A stretch of 64,000 nucleotides of DNA from Muricea muricata (taxonomy: Eukaryota > Cnidaria > Anthozoa > Malacalcyonacea > Plexauridae). Positions 47,552 to 57,044 of this stretch are shown in pieces. Location of the stretch: NCBI GenBank assembly GCA_963855995.1, contig OY979716.1, forward strand, positions 123,690,237 to 123,754,236, in the 5' to 3' direction. Position 1 is the stretch's first letter; every line of letters begins with the position of its first letter. Below the pieces are notes generated by a model. It did no database searches, was not told where the DNA came from, and worked only from the letters and a program-made list of their open reading frames with translations. The translations under genes were made by a program, and so were the position numbers.

Positions 47552-49560
47552 TTAGTGTGCAGTAGATATTTCTGTATCACCTGAAGAATTATCTGAGCTA
47601 TCACTGTCCAAGTTTACACATTCCTTGTTGCTCAACTCTTCATTATCCTTGCCCATTCTTTGGAAAGCAGCTTTCAAACCACCACTTTTCATAGGCTTAG
47701 CTTGAGGACTTGCAAGGGATGTGGATGTTTTATTCTTGTGATACCACACTGATTTGGACTCTTTTTTCTGTAAGACTGCTAGCTGCTTTGAGTAGTCATT
47801 CTTTTCTTTAAATAATTTCCTGATCTTGTCAGAAATTTCAGCACACTGACTGTAGTTATTAACAGTTTTAGCTCTGCCTAGCTCTAACTCTCGCATTTTA
47901 ATGTTGTCTTCTGCCATGGAAATTAACTGTGACAAGTTTTGTATCTCTTTCTGTCGTTCACCAGACATCAGCTTTGCTCTTTTGGGGCGATTGCCGTCAT
48001 CTTCACTGCTGGCACTGCTCGATGATTCAGATCTGGAGTATCCTTTTTTGTACTTATATGAACCTTCTGACCTGACCTTTTCAACAGCTTTTTGGAGAAG
48101 AGTTCCTAAAAGACAATATAAAAATAAAGAATGAGTCAGACAAATAAACTTTATAAACAAGAAAAGAAGTATTGTTTTTAGATTTAGCTTTTTAGATTGT
48201 AAACAGCTCAAAAAATCCCAATATTGAATTTGATTTTGAAACTCGATCTCGCTATCTCACCTATATTTACACTCATTAAAGGAAAGTTTTTTGCAAACAG
48301 TACCTCTTTGGGTCAAGAGTGTTGGGTCATCCTTTGCTAGTTCTGCTGCAGCAGTGTTTACTGCCTCTTCATATGGTTTTAAAGGTCTTTTCATATCTTT
48401 GTTGAATATTCTGGCACTTTTTGCAAAATCATTATCTAGCTTTACAGGTTCCTCTGAATCCTTATAATAAATAAACATAATTTCAAGATATTAGCTAACT
48501 TGAGCATTTCATTGAATATGTGAAAATAGACTACAATCATTAGTAGAATAATTTCAGCAACACAAAAAACTAGTTTTGTTTGTTGGCTCAAGCAGAATTT
48601 GAACAATACAACTACTTACAGTTAATGTTGGTCCAATGGTAAGTGATCCTCCTTCAAGAACAAGTGTTTTTTGGCCACCTGAAGGCTTAGGCTTCTGTTT
48701 AATGAATATTTCAGGATCTGAAAATATATAGTATTATGACTAGATGGACTTTAAATATGTTAATTGTCAGTATAAACACATTCAATATAAGTATAAACAA
48801 TAAACATATGGCAACGATTAAAATCAGTCTCAACATGCATGTTGCTATGTTGTCAAAGGTTGTGGTTTGATTGTGATTCTATGAGTTATCTTGTTATCCA
48901 ACTCCCCATTCCAGACATTCCACCCATATCCTACTCCTGACAGAAATATGAATATATCCTAGACCTGCCCCTGCAGCCCTGCCTACATTCTATTATAAGG
49001 TTATTTGACAAAAGGAAGTTGTATTTTTGCTTCATTAAAAACATATCATTCATTTGCATACCAAGAATTGTATATATCCAAATGCTACTTTTATTAATAC
49101 CTTTTATAGTGGTTGTATCTTTGTCACTTGTGACAACATGGTAGATTCTATTTCCCCAACCATGTTTTGGTGGTAAGAATTTCTCGCCAGTCATCCTGAT
49201 GCCTCTTGAGCGATTATTATCAGCGTTTTCATTCGGCCAGTAGAGTAGTTCAGTAGCTGTCGACCATTGAGATTTTAGAGTACTAAACAACAGTGATTGA
49301 TCGTCTTCAAGCTCCATTTCCACCTCCTTCCCTTGGTGACAAATGACAACACATTCTTCTGGTTCCACATCTTGACAAATAAATGTTAACATTATATTTA
49401 AATATTTTTACTTTGAGAAAAGTAGAATACAAGACCAAACAAGTTTAGTTTAATTTGTGATGAATATTTATTAACAAAAAGCCATTTAATATATTTAAAT
49501 ATTAATATATTTAAATCAATGACACAATCAACACTTACCGCGTTCTGCATTGCCCGCCAT
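47552..49560 (-). CDS. Five-exon gene, TDP-43 N-terminal-like domain plus coiled coil
   Basis: Exons by splice sites: 49560-49539, 49370-49101, 48717-48620, 48460-48304 and 48105-47552. Phases fit (1, 1, 0, 1) and the sum is 1101 bp, giving a 366-residue protein with one stop. Exon 2 encodes a compact domain with EECVVICHQGKEVEMELEDD, then STLKSQW, a RGIRMTGEKFLPP block and GWGNRIYHVV. The order and GWGN-x2-Y-x-V core match the N-terminal oligomerisation domain of TDP-43. Exon 4 is helical, and exon 5 has a Ser/Asp-rich part, a coiled coil (QKEIQNLSQLISMAEDNI onward) and an acidic tail (NLDSDSSDNSSGD). There is no RRM. The domain likely mediates head-to-tail self-assembly, perhaps of the transposition complex. 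Alternative: a domesticated accessory protein with a regulatory role. Confidence 0.8.
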
Positions 49561-49785
49561 TTTGAAGAACTGATATAAACACGTGTTGGTATAAACAAAA
49601 TTAACCCCAGATGTACCATTGATGTTCCTGTGATCCAACTGTGTCCCTGCTGCTTTATATATGCGAAACAACAAAATGGCCTCCAATTTTTTTCAAATTT
49701 GTCAAACGCCCCTGCCCCGGGACTGTTTTGATGGTCAAATTCCCCATTCATGGGATATACTTTCTCGTCAAATCCCGCCCCCTTG

Positions 49786-49825
49786 CCCGGCCTCCCCCCC
49801 CTGCCGGCTAACATTGATAGGTGCA
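49786..49825 (-). repeat. Right TIR (40 bp) of the PHD/TDP-43-N transposon
   Basis: A perfect inverted match to 43446-43485. The TAA duplication follows at 49826-49828. Confidence 0.95.
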
Positions 49826-50099
49826 TAAGTTGGATACAAATTTCGAACCAACACCCTATAAAGTTGTCCAGAAAGACGGCAACGCCTTATTACTTGAGAA
49901 CGATGAAGGTGTTCGAAAGATGCGCAACGTAGCGCATGTAAAGAAACTGGTTAAGCAGTCAAGTGCTGATGGTCCTGCAGAGACGATGGTATCAAAACAT
50001 TCAACCCTTCCTGTCTCAACACCAGAAACTACCGCTGACTCGCGTCCTGTGCGTCAAAGGAATGCGCCGTCGAGATACGAAGACTATATACTTGTTTAA
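49826..50099 (+). pseudogene. Gypsy integrase C-terminal domain
   Basis: Continuation of the integrase interrupted at 43445: KLDTNFEPTPYKVVQKDGNA, then a MRNVAHVKKLVKQ block and a Pro/Ser tail ending SRYEDYILV and a stop at 50097-50099. The first block is the SH3-like GPY/F-type module that follows the Ty3 integrase core. A polypurine-like run (GTTGGTGGGAGA) lies just before the 3' LTR at 50223. Confidence 0.88.
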
Positions 50100-50222
50100 T
50101 CTATGATTGGTATGATCTATAGTTACCATATACATTATTGAACATTTCAAGTTAACAGTTATAAAGAAAAAAAGCAATCGTACATTTTTAAGATGACAGT
50201 TTTAGTTTAAGTTGGTGGGAGA

Positions 50223-50355
50223 TGTAGTATATTACATGAAGTATTATGGGGTTAAAAAAGCATGTGGACAGTCGGAGAGAATTGTTTTATGTATGACAAT
50301 AAAGTTCTTAGCATTGTGTAGTTAAATCCTGTATTTCTGTACGCAAAACATCACA
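50223..50355 (+). repeat. 3' LTR of gypsy element
   Basis: Nearly identical to 39520-39652 (GGAGTT versus GGGGTT is the difference I see). Confidence 0.93.
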
Positions 50356-53090
50356 ATGCTTTAATGGATAAGGTGGAGGTTACAACATCAGGAGTGGAAT
50401 TGGAAGAGAGTGATGAGCCAGTTCCAGAAGTGCTTAAACAGCTAAGAAAACAAATGGGAAATGAAGGGAGTGTAGTAAAGTTAAAAGTTGATGAAGAGGA
50501 TTTGGCAGTTGACTTTTTTCAGTATTATAAAAGCAGTTCTTTTGATCCAAAGATACCAGTAAAGATTCAGCTAAGAGGTCAGCCAGCTATTGATTCTGGA
50601 GGTGTACTGAGGCAGGCTTTCACCACTATTTTTACACTCCTTTCAAGAAATGATTTCCTTGGATTGCGATTATTCACTGGTCCATCCTGTCAGTTGACAC
50701 CAGTATACAGTAGCGAGTGTATATTAACTGGTGTTTTTGAAATAATTGGAAGAATGATCAGTCACAGCATGGTACAGAATGGCCCCGGGTTTCCCTACTT
50801 TGTACCAGCAGTTTATTCATATATTGCCGCAGGAAGTCTAGAAGAAGCTGTTACTAAAGCGTCTGTTGTTGATATTGCGGATCCTGATCTTGTTGAGTTT
50901 GTTGCAAAGGTTATATTGTACTTACATGTACTTTTAATCTTTACAATTTATTATTTTATATAAATACACAAGCAAGTCTGAAAATATTAGTTTTCTTGGA
51001 TTTTTCTACTGAAACCTAGTTAAAAAATTGTAAATTTCAGATTCAATTAATAACAAAAAATGACCTGCTTTATTAATGTACAAAGTTTACAAAAAACTAG
51101 CTACATATAGAACAATAAAACAATTATTTCAAGTTACAAGCTGTTTGAGGGATTTTGGCTTTATATTTCGTTTTTTTCTGAGCTCTCTAGTTATTCAGGT
51201 CATTTTGTTATAAATGAATGTAAAATTTTGCATTATTAAACTATAATAGAATTCAAAAGGAAAATCAAAGAAATTGAATATTTCAACTGTTTTGCAACTT
51301 CAAACTGTGTATTCGTCTTTGGTATATATTTTTGCACTAATATATATTTTGTTTTTGTGATTAAGGAAATAATCTCTATTTCTAGGTCATGTTCATTGTT
51401 CACCTTGTTGTATAAAATTGATATGTTTGTCATTTGCAGTTCACTTTTTACACCACTGGCAATCTTTATTACTCTATTTTGTAAATGGCAGAAGAAAATC
51501 TCTATTTTCTAATCATTATAGATTAGGGATGCCAAAGCTACAATGCTAAATGAAGTGATTACAGTCATTGCTAATGAACCTTCATTCATATACCTCATGC
51601 AGGAATGTGGTGATAATCGCAGACTAACTGTAAGTGTGCAAGCATTTTTGGTTCTATATCTTGCTTTGGCGCACACAGACGAAAGTGCAAAGCACAAGTA
51701 CCAGTATATGCAAGCATGTTTTACACTGATTCTGTATAGTGTGCGGAGGACAGCAACTCATATTATTTTAAATTACTTGCGAAACTAATGCCAATTTTAT
51801 GTACGTTGGGATTATTATTGCAGATCTTCACTATTAGTGTGTAAAATGATCTGAAGTTACATGAAGCTTGACTAATGAATCCTAAAATTAGTGTTTGCTA
51901 GTATAAATTAAAGCATTTTTCGATTTTCCAAAAGTGTGCAGCCCAATTTTGGCCGAATTTTGAAAGTGGTCCCCTCCTGAGCCTCCTGAGCCAAAAGTAA
52001 AAAAGTTGAGAACAAAGGTTCTTTCCGATCAGATGATGGTGAACTTTGTTCCCATTAAAACAGCATTAATGCTACTTTCGAACATCTCGTAGGTTGTGAT
52101 GGTCGATGGTAGGTTGAATAACAAAATACAAGTAGAGGCAAAAAAGCCTTGAATATTTTCAACTGAAACCTTGATACATCCATTTGAAAACGAACCGATG
52201 CAAGATTGACTGCCACTTAGAAAGGCTAATAACGCTGCTAGGTTTTCCGCACTAGCATGTTCAATATACTTGAAAAGCATTTCCACTTGCGGTTTTGCAA
52301 TCGACGCTTCTTCGACTTTAGCAAGGCCCTTGACATACGATGAAGAAATCTCCTCTTCCTCGTGTAGAAAGAAACTTTTAACTTGTCTGCTTCCTTTTCA
52401 ATCTCGTTCAGGAATCCAAGATTTGAAAGTCCCTTTCGAAGTTGGTCTAATGCAGCTTTGTGTTTTACAAAGGCTAGCTGCAGCTATAGCCAGATCTAAA
52501 AAAACAGTTCCTTTCTTTTTTTAGGTCCAAAACAGGCTTGATGTTATGCAGACACTAATCCTGCATGCCACAATTGTAAAACACAAAGCTGCATTAGATC
52601 AACTTCGAAAGGGGCTTTCAAATCTTGGATTGCTGAACGAGATTGAAAAGAAAGCAGACAAGTTTAAAAGTTTCTTTTTCTACACGAAGAAGAGGAGATT
52701 TCTTCGTCGTCTGTCAAGAGCCTTCTTAAAGTCGAAGAAGCGTCGATTGGAAAACCGCAAGTGGAAATGATTTTCAAGTATATTGAACATGCTAGTGCGG
52801 AAAACCTAGCAGCGTTATTATCCTTTCTAAGTGGCAGTCGATCTTGCATCGGTTCGTTTTCAAATCGATGTACCAAGGTTTCAGTTGAAAATATTCAAGG
52901 CTTTTTTGCCTCTACTTTTATTTTATTATTCAACCTACCATCGACCATCACAACCTACGAGATGTTCGAAAGTAGCATTAATGCTGTTTTAATGGGAGCA
53001 AAGTTCACCACCATCAGATCGGAAAGAACCTTTGTTCTCAACTTTTTTACTTTTGCTGAAACAAACTCATGTTTTATATCATGTTAAACT
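50356..53090 (+). pseudogene. HECT-type E3 ligase-like gene, HECT domain exons
   Basis: Resumes the gene cut by the gypsy element. 50360-50909: HECT N-lobe (PVKIQLRGQPAIDSGGVLRQ, then FFxxY-like DFFQYYKSS and MISHSMVQNGPGFPYF). Introns follow: donor AAG|gttata at 50909; exon 51522-51629 (DAKATMLNEVITVI, then MQECGDNRRLT) with donor gtaagt; acceptor ttttttag before 52525. The last exon (52525-53090) holds the C-lobe: HKAALDQLRKGLSNLGLL, then a frameshift near 52675, then FKYIEHASAENLAALLSFLS and VSVENIQGFFASTFILLFNL. The catalytic Cys expected in ASTC is Phe here, and the stop is shifted downstream. HECT enzymes form a thioester at that Cys, so this copy could not ligate ubiquitin. An inverted copy of the last exon sits in the preceding intron. 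Confidence 0.8.
51992..53058. repeat. Inverted duplication of the HECT C-lobe exon
   Basis: Arm 1 (51992-52470, minus) and arm 2 (52574-53058, plus) are inverted copies of about 480 bp separated by about 100 bp, roughly 90% alike by eye. Arm 1 keeps the catalytic motif FASTCILLFNLPS and the stop codon after FTII; arm 2 has lost both. Each arm has its own frameshift in the T-run near the HEEEE segment (one base lost in arm 1, bases gained in arm 2). The arrangement therefore arose before or during decay, possibly from a second element copy. Confidence 0.85.
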
Positions 53091-53467
53091 GAGCTTTAAC
53101 TATTTAAGAATCCATTCGTGTTGTAGATTTATATTTACTATACAGTCGTGTTATAGTTGATATTTTATTTGTGTTGATAACCGAAACGCTATTGCCTGTA
53201 CAGGCAAAGCCAACCACGCACATTTGTCATAGGTTGCTGGACTTGCTATATTATATATTTTGTAAAATGTCTGTGTTTGCAATTAATTTGGAAGGTTTGA
53301 ATAGATATACAGGGTGTGTAAAAAAGCTGGTGTAAGCCGTTGGTGGATGTGTCAGCCGTTTTACAAAGATGAAGCAATTTCCGATTTGTTCAGTTTTTGT
53401 ATACACCTGTATATTGCAGTGTGACTGGTAAACGAGTTAATTCCAAATTACATATCTTATAACTTTA
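53091..53467. other. 3' flank of the HECT-like gene, nothing recognised
   Basis: AT-rich, no gene seen. It separates the convergent HECT-like and integrase-like genes together with the MITE that follows. Confidence 0.4.
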
Positions 53468-53659
53468 AGGCCGCGATTCACACGATATCTCATGAGGTCG
53501 CATGCAATTCTTTTTCCGGTGTATTTAATTGAGTAAATGTGCGTAAAGATGCCCCCATGTTTTCAAATTTTGATTAGAACTGATAAACGGAGATAATAAC
53601 GTTCTCATACGCCAGAATGACAATCGCGTACGACAAGTCGTATAGTGTGAATCCGGCCA
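53468..53659. mobile_element. Harbinger-like MITE between the convergent genes
   Basis: Termini GGCCGCGATTCACACGAT and, inverted, GGCCGGATTCACACTAT, 192 bp apart, with TTA on both sides (53465-53467 and 53660-53662). No coding capacity. Confidence 0.7.
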
Positions 53660-53892
53660 TTACAAAAATAATCGGGTACTTTACAAAAGAACTGACTGTA
53701 AGTCTATAGCTGTATTACCTTTTCAAACTGTTAATGTTAATCTTTGGTGTTTGATATATTATAATTAAAGCTAAAAAAAATTACAGCTGCAGTGGTAGAT
53801 GCATGACTGCAAGTAGTACTGTAAGCTAGTTGTTTATTAGTTCTAATAATTCGGGTCACAGACATTTTTTATTCCGATTTCTTTTGCTACAT

Positions 53893-55542
53893 TTACCAAG
53901 CAAACAAAAAACTATTATCAACATTTTGAGCGTCAAAGCGATAAGAGAGTGTCAACCGTAATGAATTCAAAATAGCAAAATCTCTAAATCTGCTGTTATG
54001 TGTAAATACCACACCGCGAAGACAACTTTTAATTTCTTCGTTGATCAAGGCAAGGGCTTGTTCATAAATGTCAATACCAAAACTGTCAGAATGAGCCAAA
54101 GGATTGATGTGTGATATAGCATCAAGGTTAATATCCGGTATAGATGTACGTCATTAACATCCACAACAGATAAGCCATCATCAGTTGGTGTGGGTGCGTC
54201 CGGATCATGACAATACCACTCAAGATCATCGATTTGGTCGTCAGCCACAGATATAGAGCTAGTCCGGTTGCGATTACGAATATCTACCATTCCATTTGTC
54301 CACATTTGAATTGGGGACTAATTCTGTTCTGTCCGCATGGGGTGGTGATTCCAAGCCTGAACAAAACTTTCAATAGCTCTGTTCACCCTTGGAACGAACA
54401 AGTAGTTCAGGATAAGCATATGTAGACTACTTCCACGCTGAAGTAAGCCAAAACTTTCCATCGCTAGGAATGTGTTATAAAATGTATGACACACATTGCA
54501 GAAAACATCTCTCCACAAGCGCTCTATGCGCTGGTTGTGTACAGATGATGCAGCAATGTAACTTCCTCGATTAGGCCCTCTTTCTTCCTCCATGAGCTGC
54601 CAAACCTCGACATTTTCCCCTCCAAGATCAGTTCGCACTCTAGATGGCCACTCGTATTGCTCCGTCGCAGAAAGAAAGAAAGAGATTTCTCACAGTGCTA
54701 GTCTTATTATTTGTAGAGCAGTGAAGGAACACGACAAGCCGTGAAAAGCCGTCAATAGCTCCACGAATGACGAGTCCCCAATTTACTAGACTGTGGTGGC
54801 CATCTAAGTGCCACAAGCTGTTTGGGCCAGGGACTGAATACGTTCGTCTTGATGTAACCACAGCCCACCTTAAACGAAAATTTGTAGGGTCTACCCGACC
54901 GATGCTAGCTCGAAAGCAATCTCGTTGAGCCCTGAGCCCAATGGATTGCAGATAGCCACCAGTCATGGAAAAACCAACTAAATTTCCGTGCTGCATAAAG
55001 TTTGGGACATGACCATCCAGTTGCTCATCGCTTAACTGTAAGAACCCTGTTACGTCTTGAATTCCATATTCAATAACTCTTCTTATGATTGTCCAGCGCG
55101 AGACAAGCAACATATCAGAAATATCTTTCCATTTGAATCCGAGAGAACGAAGTTCCAGGATAACATTTTCATTTATGCCTAATTTAGGTCTTCCCGACAA
55201 TCCTGTATATATTCGAGATGGTTGCTCCAAGGAGTATATTGCTAAACTAGTGCATTCGGTATTCGATGAAAGTGTTCTACTCATGTTTAGGTCAAGCGGT
55301 CGAAAATTACTTGCCAGTTCTCCTAAGAATGTACGACATATTTCAGCAGACGCTAACGGCAACGCTTGGTTCAATGCCGAAACTGCACATTCTAAACGTG
55401 AAAGAAGATTTTCGCGTACTTCGTTATTTTCCTCATCAGCTAGGTGTTCATACTCATCAAGAATTGACAAGAGAGAATGAAAAAACTGTTGCCAGTTCTC
55501 CTCGGAGGTTTCAATTACGTTCTCGACTTCGCTGGCCTCCAT
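53893..55542 (-). pseudogene. rve-type DDE integrase/transposase
   Basis: The ATG at 55542, only about 25 bp inside the right arm, opens a frame with an N-terminal helical region and a helix-turn-helix at about 122-160 (GFKWKDISDMLLVSRWTIIRR). The catalytic core has Asp247 in LWHLDGHH, then GAIDGFSRLVVFLHC. After a frameshift at about 54639 the core continues with RTDLGGENV (second Asp) and [11 protein letters not shown] (Glu). A TAG interrupts at 54318 before SPIQMWTNGM, and a further shift lies near 54130. The fold is retrovirus-integrase-like, as in the Ginger and IS3EU groups and related cellular integrase-core proteins. It would cut and paste DNA at the element ends. Convergent with the HECT-like gene. 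Confidence 0.82.
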
Positions 55543-55565
55543 ATTTTATTGGTTTTAGCACTCAG

Positions 55566-55816
55566 GGCCTGTTTATATGAAATTTTGTTGAATGCGAATG
55601 ATTTTTGTTGAATATGAATAAGATTTTTGTTGAATATAAATAAGATTTTTGTTGAATATGAATAGGATTTTGTTGAATATGCATGCATGGGATTTTTGTT
55701 GAATGTGAATAAGAGTTTTGTTGAATAAGAATATTTTCGTTTTTAAATATAAATACAATCTGTTGAATATGAATAGTTAATTTAGTGAATGCAAATGAGT
55801 TTCTTGAATATTGCAC
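55566..55816. repeat. Right inverted arm of the HECT/integrase element
   Basis: The inverse of the left arm: ATTTTTGTTGAATATGAATA units (about five), then the TTTTAAATATAAATACAATC, TAGTTAATTTAGTGAATG and TTCTTGAATATTGCAC blocks. Its inner edge starts GGGCCTGTTTATATGAA, resembling the start of the Harbinger-like MITE at 15228, which leaves open which edge is the true terminus. Confidence 0.78.
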
Positions 55817-56321
55817 CATAGCCGTGAAACGAATATATTGTGAAATTCAAAAGTATATGGCAAAATCGTTCATTTTTCACTTAATTCCTTTCCGATTAAT
55901 GGTTGATCGTGTAGTCATGGATGTTTATTACTGCAAAAGTAACGCACATGGCTTTATAAAACTGTTTATACAATGGTTTGAGATTGACTGTCTACACCGT
56001 TTTTTTCTGAAAATTGCAAACACTGGTAAGTTTTGTTTATTGTGTTTGATCTTAATAATGTAATTCATTCATATGGAATGATAAATGATGGCGAGATATT
56101 TACAAGTTTGTACATATTTAAAAGCGATATATGTACATTGTACAGGTATGATTTGCGTAAATGCTCCTTTGGATGTGCTCTAATTACAAACTATATATTT
56201 ACAAGTTTATACACATTCGTTTGTTAAAAATATTGTACAAGTGTGTCACACTTGGTGCCATTCAACAATACTGTTTTGTTTTACTGATTTTTAAACAATA
56301 TCAGTTTTGAAAGTTGTTTTC
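55817..56321. other. Between right arm and P-element, nothing recognised
   Basis: AT-rich. A word TTTTGCCATAT lies (inverted) at about 55855 and also at about 38176 outside the left arm, hinting that arm similarity may extend outward. Confidence 0.4.
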
Positions 56322-56900
56322 TTACTTTTTCCCAGTAATATTGTCAGTAAATCTCTTTCCTTGGTGCTTCATTCTGATATAGGTGAAGATTTGGGCACAT
56401 GTTTTGATTATTCTTGCAATGTGATTATTTGTTGCCGTTGTATCATACATGTGACTCTCTAAACTTTTGAACACATTTGCATCAATACATGGAGCAAGCA
56501 CAACAATTGCAATAGCTCCATGCAGATTTGAACAAACTGGCAAACGACCACCTGTAGCATTTATCATTCTCACGATACATTTCTCTGTCTCAGTACATAC
56601 ACGGATTAATGATTGTGAAGGAATGGTGAGTCCACCATTGTTTTTCCATGTAACAAAAGCAGTAAGGTTGTTGGTTGTTAAGGCATCAACACAACTCGGG
56701 CAGGCAATCTTGTTTACTGCTTTCTTTGCAACGAAGCCGGCAATATATGATACGGCTGCTTCTTTATACTCTGTCACCATAACTATATTTGATATGTCAC
56801 AATAATCATAATCACTAGCTTGCGGAGCTTCTCTTGGCTCTAAATCATATCGTCGTATATTTTGCATATCAGTTAGACTTGCTTGAACACTGTTAACATT
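56322..56900 (-). pseudogene. P-element/THAP9-like transposase, C-terminal part
   Basis: Open on the minus strand from 56867. Landmarks are AAVSYIAGFVAKKAVNKIAC followed by PSCVDAL, a common pattern near the C-terminus of P-element and THAP9 transposases, then CTETEKCIVRMINATGG and a helical end. The upstream part of the same protein is at 62680-61510, beyond a 4.6 kb CR1-type LINE. The last stop is near 56322. Confidence 0.75.
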
Positions 56901-57044
56901 GTTTTATTATTATTATTATTATTATTATTAAAACTGTATTTCAACACGTTAGCCACTTCAACTGAATGTTGATGTCCAAGTGGGACGTGATACAACTATA
57001 AATATACACAACTAGAAATATGTACAAAATAAATAAATTACTAC

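Larger units (their letters stand above)
43446..49825 (-). mobile_element. 6.38 kb DNA transposon, intact ends, two genes
   Basis: Terminal inverted repeats are perfect for 40 bp. They start TGCACCTATCAATGTTAGCC, then GGCA, eight G and AGGCCGGG, followed by imperfect inverted similarity with repeated GGATTTGA words. The target duplication is TAA (43443-43445 and 49826-49828): removing the element and one TAA restores the gypsy integrase frame. Both genes are on the minus strand: a five-exon gene with a TDP-43-N-like domain (49560-47552) and the large transposase-like gene (46983-43744). A 3 bp TAA duplication is compatible with Harbinger or CMC groups, but the catalytic protein resembles neither as far as I can tell. 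Identical TIRs and open genes suggest very recent activity. Confidence 0.93.
39520..50355 (+). mobile_element. Ty3/gypsy LTR retrotransposon (itself interrupted)
   Basis: 133 bp LTRs at 39520-39652 and 50223-50355 start TGTAGTATATTACATG and end CATCACA, differing by one or two bases. ATGC is duplicated on both sides (39516-39519 and 50356-50359). Without the DNA transposon at 43446-49825 the element is about 4.5 kb. Gag, protease, RT, RNase H and integrase are present in the usual Ty3 order. It disrupts the HECT-like frame; the near-identical LTRs indicate a recent insertion. Confidence 0.95.

Noticed and set aside
43446..49825. Assigning the 6.4 kb transposon to PIF/Harbinger because of TAA duplication
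   Set aside because: Neither protein shows Harbinger nuclease or Myb-like features that I can see; left unclassified.
49398..49826. 142-codon frame starting in the right TIR
   Set aside because: Runs through TIR and intron sequence; the real first exon is 49560-49539.
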